Below are positions 1 to 11,879 of a DNA stretch of 64,000 nucleotides, piece after piece. The notes below the pieces were generated by a model that had not been told where the DNA came from, searched no databases, and saw only the letters and a list, made by a program, of their open reading frames with translations. The DNA lies in contig JASJOG010000116.1 of NCBI GenBank assembly GCA_030142905.1, positions 496,001 through 560,000 on the forward strand, written 5' to 3'. This DNA comes from Heliopora coerulea. Lineage: Eukaryota; Cnidaria; Anthozoa; Scleralcyonacea; Helioporidae. Every line of letters begins with the position of its first letter. Position 1 is the stretch's first letter. Made by a program: the position numbers and the translations under genes.

Positions 1-483
1 CAATGGGGCAAACATTCAGCTTCAAAATATGTGTATTATAATGAAACTTATTAATCAGTGGTTGGAAAAACTGTGTGTCCCATTCCACAAGGACTTCTAC
101 TGTACTTTTTAAGAGTAGTTCCAACTTTGAGCCTTGTTCAGAATTAAAATGTTGATTCAAAACTAATTAGTAATTCATTTGAAGAACAAAGGGTAAAATC
201 ATAACAGTGACAAGTTCAAATGTAATAAAGACACACTGGCTGTTTTCAGTACATTTTTTGCTTGTTCCTGTGGCTCAGAAACATCAATTTTCAAACTTAC
301 CTTTCAAAAAAGCCCATGAAAGGGTTTGTTTTAGAAACAGTTCAATAAATTTGCTATACATCCTGTAATGGGTGATAAACACTCAACTACAGGCTGGTGT
401 TTTGAACTCAGTAAAGTACTACTTCTTGTTTATAATACATTACTTTAAACTTTCCTGTAACCAATTGATATATTAATGCCTAC

Positions 484-2295
484 CTTTTCCATTTCAGGAA
501 CCGTCCGAGAGCAGTATATTAACTTTGTAAGATCTAAAGGTTTATTCTATAAAAAGTAGTAGCACAAAGTCACTATGGCAAAGCAGATCAATTGTAATAC
601 TATGTAATAAAATAAATAATTCTACATTTGGCAAGACATATTTCCTCCATCCATATTTTACCTTTGGATTTATCAGGCAGTTACAGTTTGGTAAAATTTT
701 GTCACTATGAGATCTGTTTAATTGTCTTTAAATTATCTTCTTTCTGATCACACCATTGTCATACTGGTCAGTCTTTATGTCCTGGTGACTTGAATCATTA
801 TTTACTTTACCATCCCAACTTGTTGTGCAATCAATTTTGTAAGTAACGTAACTAATTAAGGGACAGGGCTCATCCCTATGAGGATGGAGGAGGCCAGAGA
901 TATGTTTCTGCCAAAATAAGCAACCAACACAGTTATTCAAATTATTACAAAAATTGTCATGGGATAAAATTTTTGGTGGTCAATAAGTCAAGAAATTACT
1001 AGTTTAAATAATTTCTCTGAAGATCTTGCAAGGTTAGCAACTACCCTATAACATTTTGTTGCTCATATGTATATGGCTTTTGGATACCAATTAAACTGTC
1101 TTAAACTATTACAATTCAGCATTTTCATAAACTTGGTGGAGAAATTGTGGTTTTTTTGTCATAAAAATTATCACAGTTTGATAGAAGTGAACTTCAAAAA
1201 CCTTTTTTATGTGAACTTGTCTTACCAGAAGATAAGCAACTATTAATGATAACAAGGAGATGGTCTTTCCAGTTCCAGACGGCATCTCAAGGAGACAATG
1301 TCCCTATAAATTATGATTTGTCGCATAATAAGTAATCCTTTTGTAATGATATTTCAAATGCTTAGGTTATTCACAGATATCAGTGTGACATTTCAAAGGA
1401 AGATGAATCAGACAAAAGCAAAGCACAAAGTATAGTCATGGATGTAGTAGAGTAAAATCAAGGGGGGAATAGAGCTGACCTGAGAGGTGGAACTAAGGGC
1501 ATGCATAGAAATGAAGGGAGATGTGGAAGGGTGTGTGCATAAATGTAGCAAGGGGTGGAAAGGTGAGTGTAGAAGTGAGGCAAGGGGTGTGAGCATGATG
1601 GCAGAAACGAAGTGATAGTTGAGAGGGGGAGGGTAGAAATGAAGTGAATGGTGAGATGGTGAGGACATAAGTAATTGGTAGGAGGATGGAAATAGAAATG
1701 AAATGAAAGATAAGGGGTTACAGTTTAAGTGAAGTGAAGGCTGGGGAAGAGGTGGTAGAAATAAAGCATAGGTGGGTGGACATGGAATTAAGGCTTTATA
1801 AGGGATGGATAGGTGGCTAGTGGGTAAATGAATGGCAGTTTACAATGCTTCAACAGCATTTCTCAAAAAAGTAATACTTTTACAATGGTACTGCTGTCAG
1901 TTAATCTCAACTTCACACCTAGGGTCGATGAAAGGAACATTACAATATGTCAGACGTATTTCTAACGTATTCTAAATCGGGTGATTACCATATAAATGTG
2001 AATTATTTATGCATTAATAATTATGTTTCAATCTTATCTACATTTATAGCGCACAGCAATGCGATGGATATAATGAAGAACAACTTCATCACTAAAAGAC
2101 AGACTAACCTTTGCATCCAGAGAACGCTTTAGCTCAAACATGTAGGAGTATTGTTCTGGGTATATGTAGTCGTAAGGAAAATAGACTAGCAAACCATCTA
2201 TATTAATCCTTAAATGAAAATATATCCGCATATTTAAAAAAAAGGCTGTTCATTGTAAACTCGTTTTCACTTGTTATGTATTTTACTTACTTCAT
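484..2295 (-). CDS. ERCC2: ERCC2/XPD helicase, N-terminal exons (partial gene)
   Basis: XPD is the 5'-3' DNA helicase of TFIIH, used in nucleotide-excision repair and transcription initiation in the nucleus. Four 5' exons chain in frame: 2291-2295 (only ATGAA, donor gtaagt), 2109-2208, 1226-1303 and 484-546, giving 82 residues. The protein starts [20 protein letters not shown], nearly identical to the family N-terminus. It reaches the Walker A motif MPSGTGKT at residues 42-49 (K48, the same number as in human XPD) and the motif Ia segment [10 protein letters not shown]. The 5 nt first coding exon is easily missed; the alternative upstream reading of exon 2 is intron sequence. The rest of the gene lies left of base 484 or outside the window; I found no further exon in 1-483. 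Identity is very secure; the start is supported by splice phase and homology. Confidence 0.93.
1460..1830. repeat. Degenerate G-rich minisatellite in ERCC2 intron 2
   Basis: A purine-rich stretch repeats variants of 'agaaatgaagtgaa' at about 1506, 1566, 1603, 1634, 1693, 1731 and 1755, spaced 25-60 bp, with G-rich spacers such as 'ggggtgg' and 'gagggggaggg'. The minus strand is open over part of it only because of this composition. Confidence 0.6.
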
Positions 2296-3105
2296 GGCTG
2301 CGTTCAATACAGTAGAAAGCGTTCATAAAATTTTATACCCCTAAACCGTCGCTGCATCTGCCATATTGGATTTTTTGTCCAACCATTGCTCAATGACCGT
2401 AAATTTGTTACGCGATGGGGTAAGTTCCTCTACCCCCCCGTGCACAAGTCCCAAAAATGCGTTTGTTTCATAATTTTTTTTTTTTTTTTACTGTAAAATT
2501 TAAAAGTTTACGAACTTGTGAGGTCGTTAAACCATCGTAAAGAGAGCTGTTATCAAAAGCCTTGTTAATTATAATATTGATGGTCTCGTGAAGAGGGACA
2601 TTTCACTTTGTGTTGTGAACGCTGTCGCTTTTCACGAACGTTTCTCTTGACAAGACAGCTTTCTTTACAATGCATTTGTTTGAACTGTGCATCATTCATC
2701 AGATCATCGCGCGTGATCAATTCCCTTTTATTCATATAAAAACAATAAGCTGAAATGAGCTCTGCCTGTGGACAGACAACATTTCCTGCAGACATCAAAG
2801 GTCCTATCAGGGTTCTCGACGGGAGTTTCCTGTCAAAAACATTCCGAACATTTTGCAGATGTCATGAGGATTCGGGCTACACTCGTAGTGGCCAGTGATT
2901 GGTCACGATTGAACCGCCGCCTTCCGAGAGCACGCTTTCGTGTCGGCTTGCCAACTGTTGAAAGGTTTGTTGTTTATACTCAACTGTTCCAAGTTACTAC
3001 AAAAAGGTTGCGTTACGGCATTCTCAAAGAAATAGATATTGGATCTACGAACAGGCGGCACGTTCCTTCGCATGGGGGTGGAAGGTTATCTTGTAATCAG
3101 AAATA
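2296..3105. promoter_or_regulatory. Divergent intergenic region between ERCC2 and FAM167
   Basis: About 0.8 kb separates the two head-to-head start codons, so promoters of both genes must lie here. A YY1-like 'gccatattgg' occurs about 60 bp upstream of the ERCC2 ATG and there is a poly-T tract near 2477. A 112-codon plus-strand open frame at 2768 ends by overlapping the FAM167 ATG; it looks like 5' leader rather than a gene. Confidence 0.4.
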
Positions 3106-3453
3106 ATGGCAGTAGCAGCAGAATTAACTTCCAAGAGGGTTTCTTTTATAAAGGATTTTGACATGGAGTTCCAGAATCAGTTGCACGAATACGTGGAAAG
3201 CACGCGAGACAAAAACAATCCGCCAAGGATTTGTGCAGAAGGGGCGAGTGATGAAGAACGGCGTCGATATTTGGAAACCGCTCTCTCTTGGCTGAAAAAT
3301 GAATTAAGAGAGATGAGATCTCAAGACAGATCCCTTGCAAAACAGTTGATAGGGCTCCGTACAAAGATACAGACTATCGTTCAAGGCGAGGATGACTTGT
3401 ATGTCTCCGATACCATACTGGCCAGCTCAGCCGACGAAGACACCAAGTTTTAA
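3106..3453 (+). CDS. FAM167: FAM167-family protein, single exon
   Basis: This encodes 115 residues in one exon. Residues 58-91 (ALSWLKNELREMRSQD onward to LIGLRTKIQTI) match the signature helix of the FAM167A/B (DIORA) family, where the vertebrate segment has the same A-WL+-EL-EMR-QD--LA+QL--LR pattern. The rest is acidic and hydrophilic, with no signal peptide or membrane segment. The family is small and predicted to be coiled-coil; FAM167A has been linked to non-canonical NF-kB signalling, but no role is demonstrated in this lineage. The protein is shorter than the vertebrate ones (about 160-215 aa) and lacks their extra N- and C-terminal parts. The start is the ATG in the 'aataATGg' context. 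A poly(A) signal follows about 335 bp downstream. Confidence 0.8.
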   Translation: MAVAAELTSKRVSFIKDFDMEFQNQLHEYVESTRDKNNPPRICAEGASDEERRRYLETALSWLKNELREMRSQDRSLAKQLIGLRTKIQTIVQGEDDLYVSDTILASSADEDTKF

Positions 3454-3786
3454 AGACTACTTACATAAAGAATATCCGGTGAATTGAAAAATCATTTACT
3501 GGTTGGAAGGGACTTTCATGTTAGCCGAAACCGCGATAGTAAAGTTGGACTATTCACTTCACCAGAGCCACCAGTCCAGAAACTAATTCTAGTTAAAAAC
3601 CAAAAATATTTTTTCAGAGTTAGATAAAGGTTATGTTTTTAAACTAGATCACGTATATTATATTATATAAAAACGAAACACAAAGAGAAATGTTCATATC
3701 GCACGTGCTTTATTTTATAAACGAAATTTATGCCTCTGTAACAATTATACAACCATCCTCTTATTATAAACTGTACAGCGGTGTTA

Positions 3787-3792
3787 AATAAA
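3787..3792 (+). terminator. Poly(A) signal AATAAA, probable FAM167 3' end
   Basis: A canonical AATAAA lies 334 bp after the FAM167 stop codon in AT-rich 3' sequence. No cleavage site can be read directly. Confidence 0.4.
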
Positions 3793-4951
3793 TCTATATT
3801 TTCATACCGAAAACCTGCATGGTAGATAAACGTCTTATTTTTACAACTTATGTAATTAACATATTTTAGTCATAAGTATGTTAGTTGTATGCTAAATAGT
3901 TATAAGCAACAGCCATGTGGCATTCAACAAAATTCTAAGTAACCTGAAAACAATGCTAGCAGGACAAAAATGGAAATTTTTCAGGTTTTCTTTGTCCTTA
4001 GATTCTCACGGGCAACTTCAAAATGAAGAAAACCCACAAAATACACAAGTCTTTATTGTCAGCCTAGGATTCATGTTAGAATTCTTGATACACTAAGCAG
4101 GGCCTATAAATATCAGGGATTTTTTTATGAAACATTCCCCCTGATTTTTGTGTTTACTGTCTGAATTGTAAACCTTATTCAGAAGTTGTATACAATCCAA
4201 AATCTAGTTTAGATGCACATAAATTACCTCCTTCAGCCTTTTGAACTTCTCAAACAGCAACAATGCCAGAGAGGGTTATGCTTATAAAAGAAACCATAGA
4301 GCTACACCTTACCTAAGGGAGTTACACGGTTGTACAAGATGCTTAACACCAGGGTTCCAGAAGAAGCCCATTAGGGTGCTTGCAATGAGCTACTTACAGG
4401 TAAATAAAGTGAATAGTTATGAGACAAACCAAGTATTAATTTTATATTTTCTTTTAACATTTTGGGGAGTAACCTTTCTTGTACTATCAAAAAGATTTAA
4501 TTACATGTAATAAATTTTTACATTGTCTATGCTTTTTACTAATTCATTTACAATGAAATAGTATCTTAATAAGTCATAATTATAGTTACTCTTTGGTCAT
4601 TATGATAATCATGTGATTTAATCATGGGTGGTTGTCTTCCTACTCCTCTGATACACCAGACTGTACAGAAAATTGAACCCCATAAACTTTACAATTTCCA
4701 TTGTTTGTCGCATTTCAACCATTATTAATTTTTCTTGAAAAAATAAACCTTCATATTTTAAAAAGTCAAAAGCTTGAGTAAGTGCTAAATTTCAGGGGGG
4801 AAAGTATTAATATTTCAAATGAAGGCCCTTTACCAGACTGAAAAATAAAATGTTTGTACTTTCCATACTCAGCTTCAGCTACTCCTCAACCTGTTGTCTT
4901 TTTACATGTTGTTTAACACTGTCTGTGAAGCATTCTAGTTTTGAATCATTT
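3793..4951. other. Intergenic, no gene recognised
   Basis: AT-rich sequence between the FAM167 3' end and the GNPAT stop. A block at 4239-4400 sits between an 'ag' and a good 'gtaaat' donor and is open in one frame, but the peptide resembles nothing I recognise; it may be an old repeat. Confidence 0.5.
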
Positions 4952-7900
4952 TTATAGTTTGCTGATTAAGGAAGGAAGATAAGACAGCTGAAGAAAACCT
5001 CCTGAAAATAAAGAAGAAGTTCTTTATTTTATTCCTGTAATTGAAATCCAGTTCTGCACTCTCTCATTCTGAATGCACAACTTTGAAAGTGTTCTAACCT
5101 ACCTACAATAACTGCCAAATCATACAGTGCTTCTTTATTTAAAATCAAAACCCTTTTCTCTGCACCATATTTCCTGAAAAAATATGAAGAAAAATAGACT
5201 GAGCAATTTTACTTGTAAATTAGAAATGAAGTCTTCTAAACTAAAAACGTTGATCAGGTTATCAAGGTAATATGTAATTATTAAACATTAAGGGAAAGTT
5301 TGATAGAGCTGCTGAGCTGACATTTTGTGTAAAAGTACTTCTGACATTGAGTAGTGAAACATTTAATACACACTAAACTTACACCTGTCTCACAATATCA
5401 AGTTTCTGAAGAGACTTCAATCCATTTTTCAGTAATTCCAAACTTTGTATTTCCAGATGAACTACAACCCCTTTGATTAAACAGAAGAAAAAAATGCAAT
5501 GATTGATTTAATGATATTTAATCAGGGTGCCCATTCTCCACAGAGTTTTTCAATGGGGCCCTGTTAAAAATATACAATAACAAAACAACAATCAATCAAA
5601 TAAAATACTATACACAGTTCAGTAGTAAGAAATTTACCATTAAAAATATAACTAAATGATTCATTGCTCATCATAGCAAAGCAGGGTCAACTTAATTGCT
5701 TAAAATATAATTTAAAAGTACTTAGAGAGTTAGTATTCTTTACAGCAAATGGCAAACAATTAAAATCATTTAGTGCTGAATAGTTAAAAGTTTGTTTGCC
5801 CCAATTGGTTTTAACTTTCTTAAGGTGAAAATCATTTTTCCTTCTAGTGTTGTACTGATGAACATCACTGTTAGTTACAAAATTAAATTCATTATCAATT
5901 TGTCCATTCTTTATCTTTATGTAACATTTACTGACATTAATAGATAAAAGTTTCATAATCAATTTCACAGTAAACTTTTAAGGATAATGTAAATCCACCT
6001 TTTAAAAATAAGGACATTGCAAATTCTTGGCAACTTTGAATTAATGTGTCAGAGATATATTCTTTTCCTTCCATGCATGATTCAATGATATAAGAGTACA
6101 CAACCTGTCAAATAATCAGAGCAAGTAGTAGTGAAAAATATTACTAATATCTGTACCAGAATCTAGATATGAAATGTAGGTTGTAATGTTATGGATGGTC
6201 TACCACTTGACTTACCCAATAGGATGTCAGGAGAGGACTCCATAAATTAAAAAAGAAGCCAAAAGCCTCAGTGGTTTGGATGTTGTAAATTCCATCACAG
6301 TTTATAAAGACTCCTAATCCTTTAAATGAATCCAGTTGAGAAAAAAAGTCCTGCAAGATATATGCAAACAAAAACAGAAGCATTTTTTCCACTTAGCTCA
6401 TTACTGCTATCTTCTAAATTTTATGCATACTCAGAATGATTTCTCATAATTACAGTAACTACCAAATATTTTATCCTATACTAATTCCTATAATAATCTG
6501 AATAAGTGTATTAGTCACCTTTTTCAGTGGGAAAGTGTCCCTGGCCACCTCCACAGAAAGAAGATCACCAAGAAATTTTGAGTCACAGTAAAGTTGATCT
6601 GCATATGCATATTAATAAAACAGTTACCAACATTGACATGTATATAATTAAATTGCAAAGAAAAAATATCATTTGCTTTAAACTCTTACAGCACCTTCAG
6701 AGACAGAGTTTTTGCTGTTACTTGCAAGTGTAACCATACCAGGTACATAAAACCAATGAAGCAGCTGATTTCTTTGGTGAGCAAGCTGTAGATGGACAGA
6801 TGTTAAATGAATTAGATACTCCTTGTCTTCAACTCTTGTGGCACTTAATTCACATTCAGCTGATTTGTCCTCCCAGTTCCTAACAGATCCTCTAGCAAAG
6901 GAGTCTTTTAGATGTCTTTCATTCACACAGTTTTCTGCACCTGATGAACTTTCTGTGCAATTTGGCTCTTCCTGTGCACTTCCATGAAAATGTTTTCTTG
7001 AAAGTAACTTCCTGATTTTGCTTTTGTACTCTTCACAAAAATGTTCTTTTGGGTCTACCAGGTATACATGTCTGTTATCCTCAGAAAGAGTTGCAGAACT
7101 TTTAAGTAGTTGTATACTTTCTATGACGATACTTCTGCTATCCTGATCACCTAAAAATAAAAGTTTTCATGTCTCAAATAATTTCAATATGGCATAATTT
7201 TACAGAACATAATTATACAATTATACTTGAAGAAATATACCCATACCTTTAACTGGAAGAGGGATACCACATATCTTGCACCAACCAACAAGAATATTGT
7301 ACTGCTTAATCAGTGTCTCTACATGTCAGAAATATAGAACTGAAATTTGTATATTTTACTGGTAATCTTTAATGCTTGTGCTGGCTACCAGTATATGAAG
7401 AGAAAACGTCATGATTCACTTTTTGTGATTAAATTTTCTCTGCATGTTAACTGAGGGTGACTCTCAAAATACCAGCCAATTAAGTCAGTACGCATACATA
7501 CAGATAACTTGAAATAACTGAAAACCATACTTAGCACTGCAGCTATGTGGGGTTCTGATAGCCTAGTATCATGCAATACAAATTCAGCCCAGCTCAACAA
7601 TCATCAGTGTTGAATAATTATATTTGTTCAAGAGAAAGAGATACCACAAGAAAACAAGAAACAGTTTAGTCCTGTGTGATCAAAACAATATGCCAATCAG
7701 GTAATCATAATAATACACCTAGTAATAACAACAGTTCAAGTAATTCAATATGTTGTATAATTTAATATCAAATCCTTGTAGCCAATCATGTATGAAATGC
7801 AAAATTTTACTTTCTATACTCTGAAAATGTTCCACAGGGAGGCCTCCTGCTGCTGTAGATTGTAGGGCAACTTGCATATTCCACTAACCTAGATTTATCT

Positions 7901-10900
7901 CTCCTGGGTTTTGCAGAAGAATAAAAGCAACTAACATGTTTGGTAAAATAATCAAATGATCTTGAATTCTGTTGAGAATATGGCCAGCCAGTTTTCGTAC
8001 AACCACCATTTCATCAGGACTTTGGTCACTTCTTATGCATCTTCAATTCAAGGATTAAATTTCGGTTACTACAATTTTATTATTAAGACTCAGTGCAGTC
8101 AGCCAAACAAATGGTTGGATAAACTTTTTGATGATAATTTTTTGACATAATATTGGAATTATTAGTATCAATTACTATGGACATAAAATTTGACTTCTAA
8201 CATACCTTGGAATGCAAGCTTTTCCAACTCTGCTTACTTTTCCATCTGAAAATTCTCTAAGAGAAATGGGCTTCCCAAAGTACAAGTAAGCAAAACCATA
8301 ATCATCAGACAACACAGAACTAGATTTTAGCAATCCCTAAAAAGTAATCATGAAATGTAATGGTACTACCGTAGCTAGCTTACCAAATAAAATGAAGTGT
8401 CTTTTTTTATAATGGATAACCCTATCAGCTACCCTTAGCAGTTCTCCCTTAGTAGAGGTCCAGTAAAAGCCACCCCTCATAGGTCACAGTGTTACCATAG
8501 GAGGAAACCAGAGTACCCAGAGAAAACCTGTGATGCTTGGTAGAGTCAAACTGAACAACACTTTTCTCACATGTGACCAAGGTAACTTTTATCAGATAAC
8601 TGCACTGAGCTGGAATCAAATCCTAGTCACAGTGGTGATAGACACATACACTACCACTGTGCTGCCAGCACTCCACTGAATAACAGCTTAATTTCAGAAT
8701 TTTCTCTCTCCAAACACCTCAGTCACTGTCAAAATTAACATAGCAGGACATTACACACCTTAAATGACTCTTTTGGTTTTGGTACTCCAAGAAGTTCACG
8801 AGCAAGTAATGTTTCTTCAAGAACTCTCTCATAGCTGATACTCACAGGACAGAAGATTATATCAGGTACTCTTGATGTAAAGTAGAGGTCAGTCAGGATT
8901 GACAGTAATCCTGGAAAAAAACCCCAAAATGTTTACCAAAATTCACAGTTGAGCTTCTCATAACTACCAGACTAGCCAACTAAGCACCATGGGTCTCATT
9001 TTCAGTTCTTTAAACTTTGTCACATGCCTTGTAATGTGACTTAAAGCTTTTTAATTTGTAAGTTTTTGAAATTCAGTCATAACTACCAAAGATATAGGAG
9101 ATTCATGAGACTACATGAGTTCAACTGCGTTTGTTTGGTAAAGACAGACTGATTTTGTCACAAACAACTTTCAGAGACAATGAGTCCATTTCTTAACAAC
9201 CCTTAGTTAATAACTCATTAAGGGGAAGGCACCCCACTTGGCTAAATAAAATTGTCCAGCATTAGCTAAGACAAAATTCTTAAGTGCTCTCTTTTCCTCA
9301 TCTAACTTGCAGTTCACCTTGTTTTGGATGGAGGCTCTTGCCTGATCTGCTTCTTGTCCCTTCAATAAAGAATTCCATCATGGTACCACTGTTTAAAACC
9401 AGTGACTGGACATACTCAAAAAATACAATCCAGTAAAGTTCATCTGAACGGAAACTGCGTTTCATGTAAAATGCACCACAACTACGTAGTAATCCACCAA
9501 TAAGGGTCATATTTTTAAAATCTAAAAAACAAACAAAAAATTAAACCTAAATGGTATTAATTTAGTCAAATGTTGGTCTTACAAATGATCCCCAGTTGCA
9601 AACAAGTCTAGAAGTTTATTCTTTAGTCCTTCCTACAGCAGTGTATAACAAACCACAGTTTTAAGAAATTAGTATCGTCTTTATCCTCTCCACCAAGTCT
9701 TGATTACATGGAAGACTAATGTAATAATATCAAAGTGTGGTATAACTATAATAGGTGTCAAACTTTACTTGACTATATAAGAAGACTATCAGTGACTTGA
9801 TTACAACACTGATTGTCATCTGATGATCCTTTAGCATTTTCATACCTTGAGCAGCTGCAATGACTGGTAATGGCAGTTGGTAGATAAAGCATACAAAAGA
9901 AACAAGTAAGAAATCCGTGTAGCTTCTGTGAGATGGCACCAGCACCACAGGGAGTTCCTTGCAGAGCTCTTTCACCTGTAACGTAAAAGTTTTACCATTT
10001 TTGAAAATTGGTAAAACATAAAAAATATCACAAAAAATTTTCAACCTATGTTGAACTATATTTTTCAGGTCTAAGTATCAGGCTGGGGATACTTGAAGGT
10101 GTTTAACCATGAACTGAGCTTCAATAAATCTTTTCATCCATCTCTACGCAATTGCCCAAACTTTGCACATGTAATCATGTCACATCTAACTAGACATACA
10201 GTGTACTTTAATGGTTCTGAATGTCCTTTGACATCTTTGAGGTTATTACTACATGTTTCCATACTCTATTTATCACATTTTTTACTCATAATACTCTTTT
10301 CATTACAACTTCATAATTATCCCTTTGTAAAAAACTTGGGAATGGGGTAGATTGCTGTCCTTATAGCTGAGTAAGGTTTATCTCTTGTGATTGATACAGA
10401 TAATTCTAAAGTGATATCTGCCTTCAATCTGAAAGTTATGTAGTGACATATGCTAAATGAAAGCAATGAAAATTATTCTTGTCTAACTTTAGCAGATATT
10501 ACCTTTAGTTAAAAGGATGTTCTACTTTAATTTACTGTTTGAAAACATGTAATTATTAAAGACCTTTTCCAGTCCAGCCACATTCACTTTGATTCCCCTG
10601 TAAATATTTCGGAACACTTTTCGTAAGAAGTAACCCACAAAACGAATACTTTTCAGAGTGAAAGTATGACCAATGTCCTCCAAGATTATTTGAACTTTTT
10701 GAAAAATCACATCAACACTTTCACCTTGCTTTTGAGCTATCTATGACAGAAAGAAATGACAAGAACTCATGGAAAAGTAGTGTTACGGCCTTGTTAATAA
10801 TAATAATGATTAAGGCAAGTAATCATAATATTCAGGTGATAATCATAATTACACTCATTATGCTCCCCTGAAAAACCCTATTGGGCATCCTGACAAATTC

Positions 10901-11709
10901 CTCAACTCTCACTTAGCAATTACACTGTCTGGTTAAGCTTCTTCCTGCAATCTAGTCTAATCAGTGACCTGAAAAATCAAGGTTAATCATGTTATTCTGG
11001 CAAAAAATTTCAATTAAAGTCAGAGTATGAATAAGTTAAGAAGAGGGATAGTGAGGCAAACTTTCAAGTGTGGGGGTAGTGATACAATACAGATACAGCC
11101 TTTTACATGTTTCCCTGGAAAATTTTACAACATATCTTCGGAAAAGTAGTTGTTTCAACGTTATTTTGGAAAAAAGTGCGGGGACTATAGTGCTGCAGCC
11201 CCCCCTGCTCCGCCATCTCTGTTAGAAGTCTGATTTTCTTCCACCTTCATTCCCTTACCCTTCCCACAGTTTAATCAAGTACAACCAGAGTTTAAGCCAG
11301 CTGAAGTGAAATTTATGTTAACCACTGCCAGAAGATATACACAGCAACATGCGTGCATACATAGGTTTTGCATTAGTTAACAGTTAATGAGCTTCCAACG
11401 TACCTCGGTGACCGCATTCTTGATTCTTGGAGAAGCAAGTACTTGCTGGATGATTTGATCACCTGGAAGGCCATTTGGAGCATCCTTGTTAAGCACTGGA
11501 GATACGGGAGGGTCAAACTGTCGTAAGCTAAACAAGATATCGCTGCTATCTTGCTGGATGGTTTCAAAATCGTCCATCAGTAACTTAACTTGCATATGAA
11601 CCACTTTGTCATTGGTGGGTACATCACGATGGATGGCGCGATGTCGCGTGATCTCCTTGTGAAATACAGTAAAAACTATACACTTCACATCAACTTCCGG
11701 TAGAACCAC
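4952..11709 (-). CDS. GNPAT: Dihydroxyacetone-phosphate acyltransferase (peroxisomal), 5' exon missing
   Basis: GNPAT acylates dihydroxyacetone phosphate, the first step of ether-lipid (plasmalogen) synthesis in peroxisomes. Fifteen exons chain in phase: 11404-11709, 10564-10740, 9846-9975, 9318-9521, 8759-8910, 8206-8336, 7889-8031, 7247-7318, 6695-7150, 6519-6598, 6216-6350, 5999-6104, 5383-5470, 5103-5173, 4952-5001 (2,301 nt, 766 codons plus stop). Acyltransferase blocks are visible: I LVPSHRSYTDFLL (HX4D), II GAFYMKR, III FFIEGTRSRSGK, IV CPVSISYE. The C-terminus reads LPSLISKL-stop, a perfect PTS1 signal. The first listed exon opens with GTG immediately after in-frame TAG; that 'ctag' reads as a splice acceptor, so one or more 5' exons are missing and lie upstream, next to or overlapping RCE1. 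Intron 12 carries a LINE fragment and intron 5 a SINE. Confidence 0.93.
5530..5968 (-). mobile_element. Non-LTR retrotransposon (LINE) 3' fragment in GNPAT intron 12
   Basis: A 93-codon minus-strand frame (5687-5968) carries the C-terminal signature of CR1/L2/Jockey-type LINE reverse transcriptases: HQYNTRRKNDF, then KTNWGKQTFNYSALNDFN, LP, and STFKLYFKQ. It ends in a stop with about 150 bp of likely 3' UTR after it. It is 5'-truncated, as is usual for such copies, and inactive. Confidence 0.7.
8440..8680 (-). mobile_element. tRNA-derived SINE in GNPAT intron 5
   Basis: Read on the minus strand, the element begins at about 8671 with an A-box-like TGGCAGCACAGTGG, followed about 40 nt later by a B-box-like GGATTTGATTCC (8612-8623, decayed from GGTTCGATTCC). 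It then has a unique body ending in '..actctggtttcctcc'. The layout is that of an RNA polymerase III SINE head derived from a tRNA. Several decayed positions suggest an old copy. Confidence 0.6.
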
Positions 11710-11879
11710 CTAGAATGGCGAAAATTTAACTTTGGAACAAGTTACATTTTCCTTGACTGCATGTAACCGGAAAAAACAAAATGAAATCAAAGTTCTTGCT
11801 TCTTCCTTAGTTGCCCTTGGCGTTGTACCAGTGATTACTACATCAGGCCATTGCACCCCCCTGGAATTAACAATTGAAG

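Noticed and set aside
2768..3106. 112-codon plus-strand frame before FAM167
   Set aside because: No domain; it ends overlapping the FAM167 ATG and sits where the 5' leader and promoter should be.
4239..4400. Possible plus-strand exon
   Set aside because: Open between an acceptor and a gtaaat donor, but the peptide is unrecognised and no partner exon was found.
7800..7861. Exon-like block in the GNPAT intron (acceptor plus open frame)
   Set aside because: Joining exon 7889-8031 directly to 7247-7318 gives the family alignment without a gap, and this block runs into a stop at its only donor.
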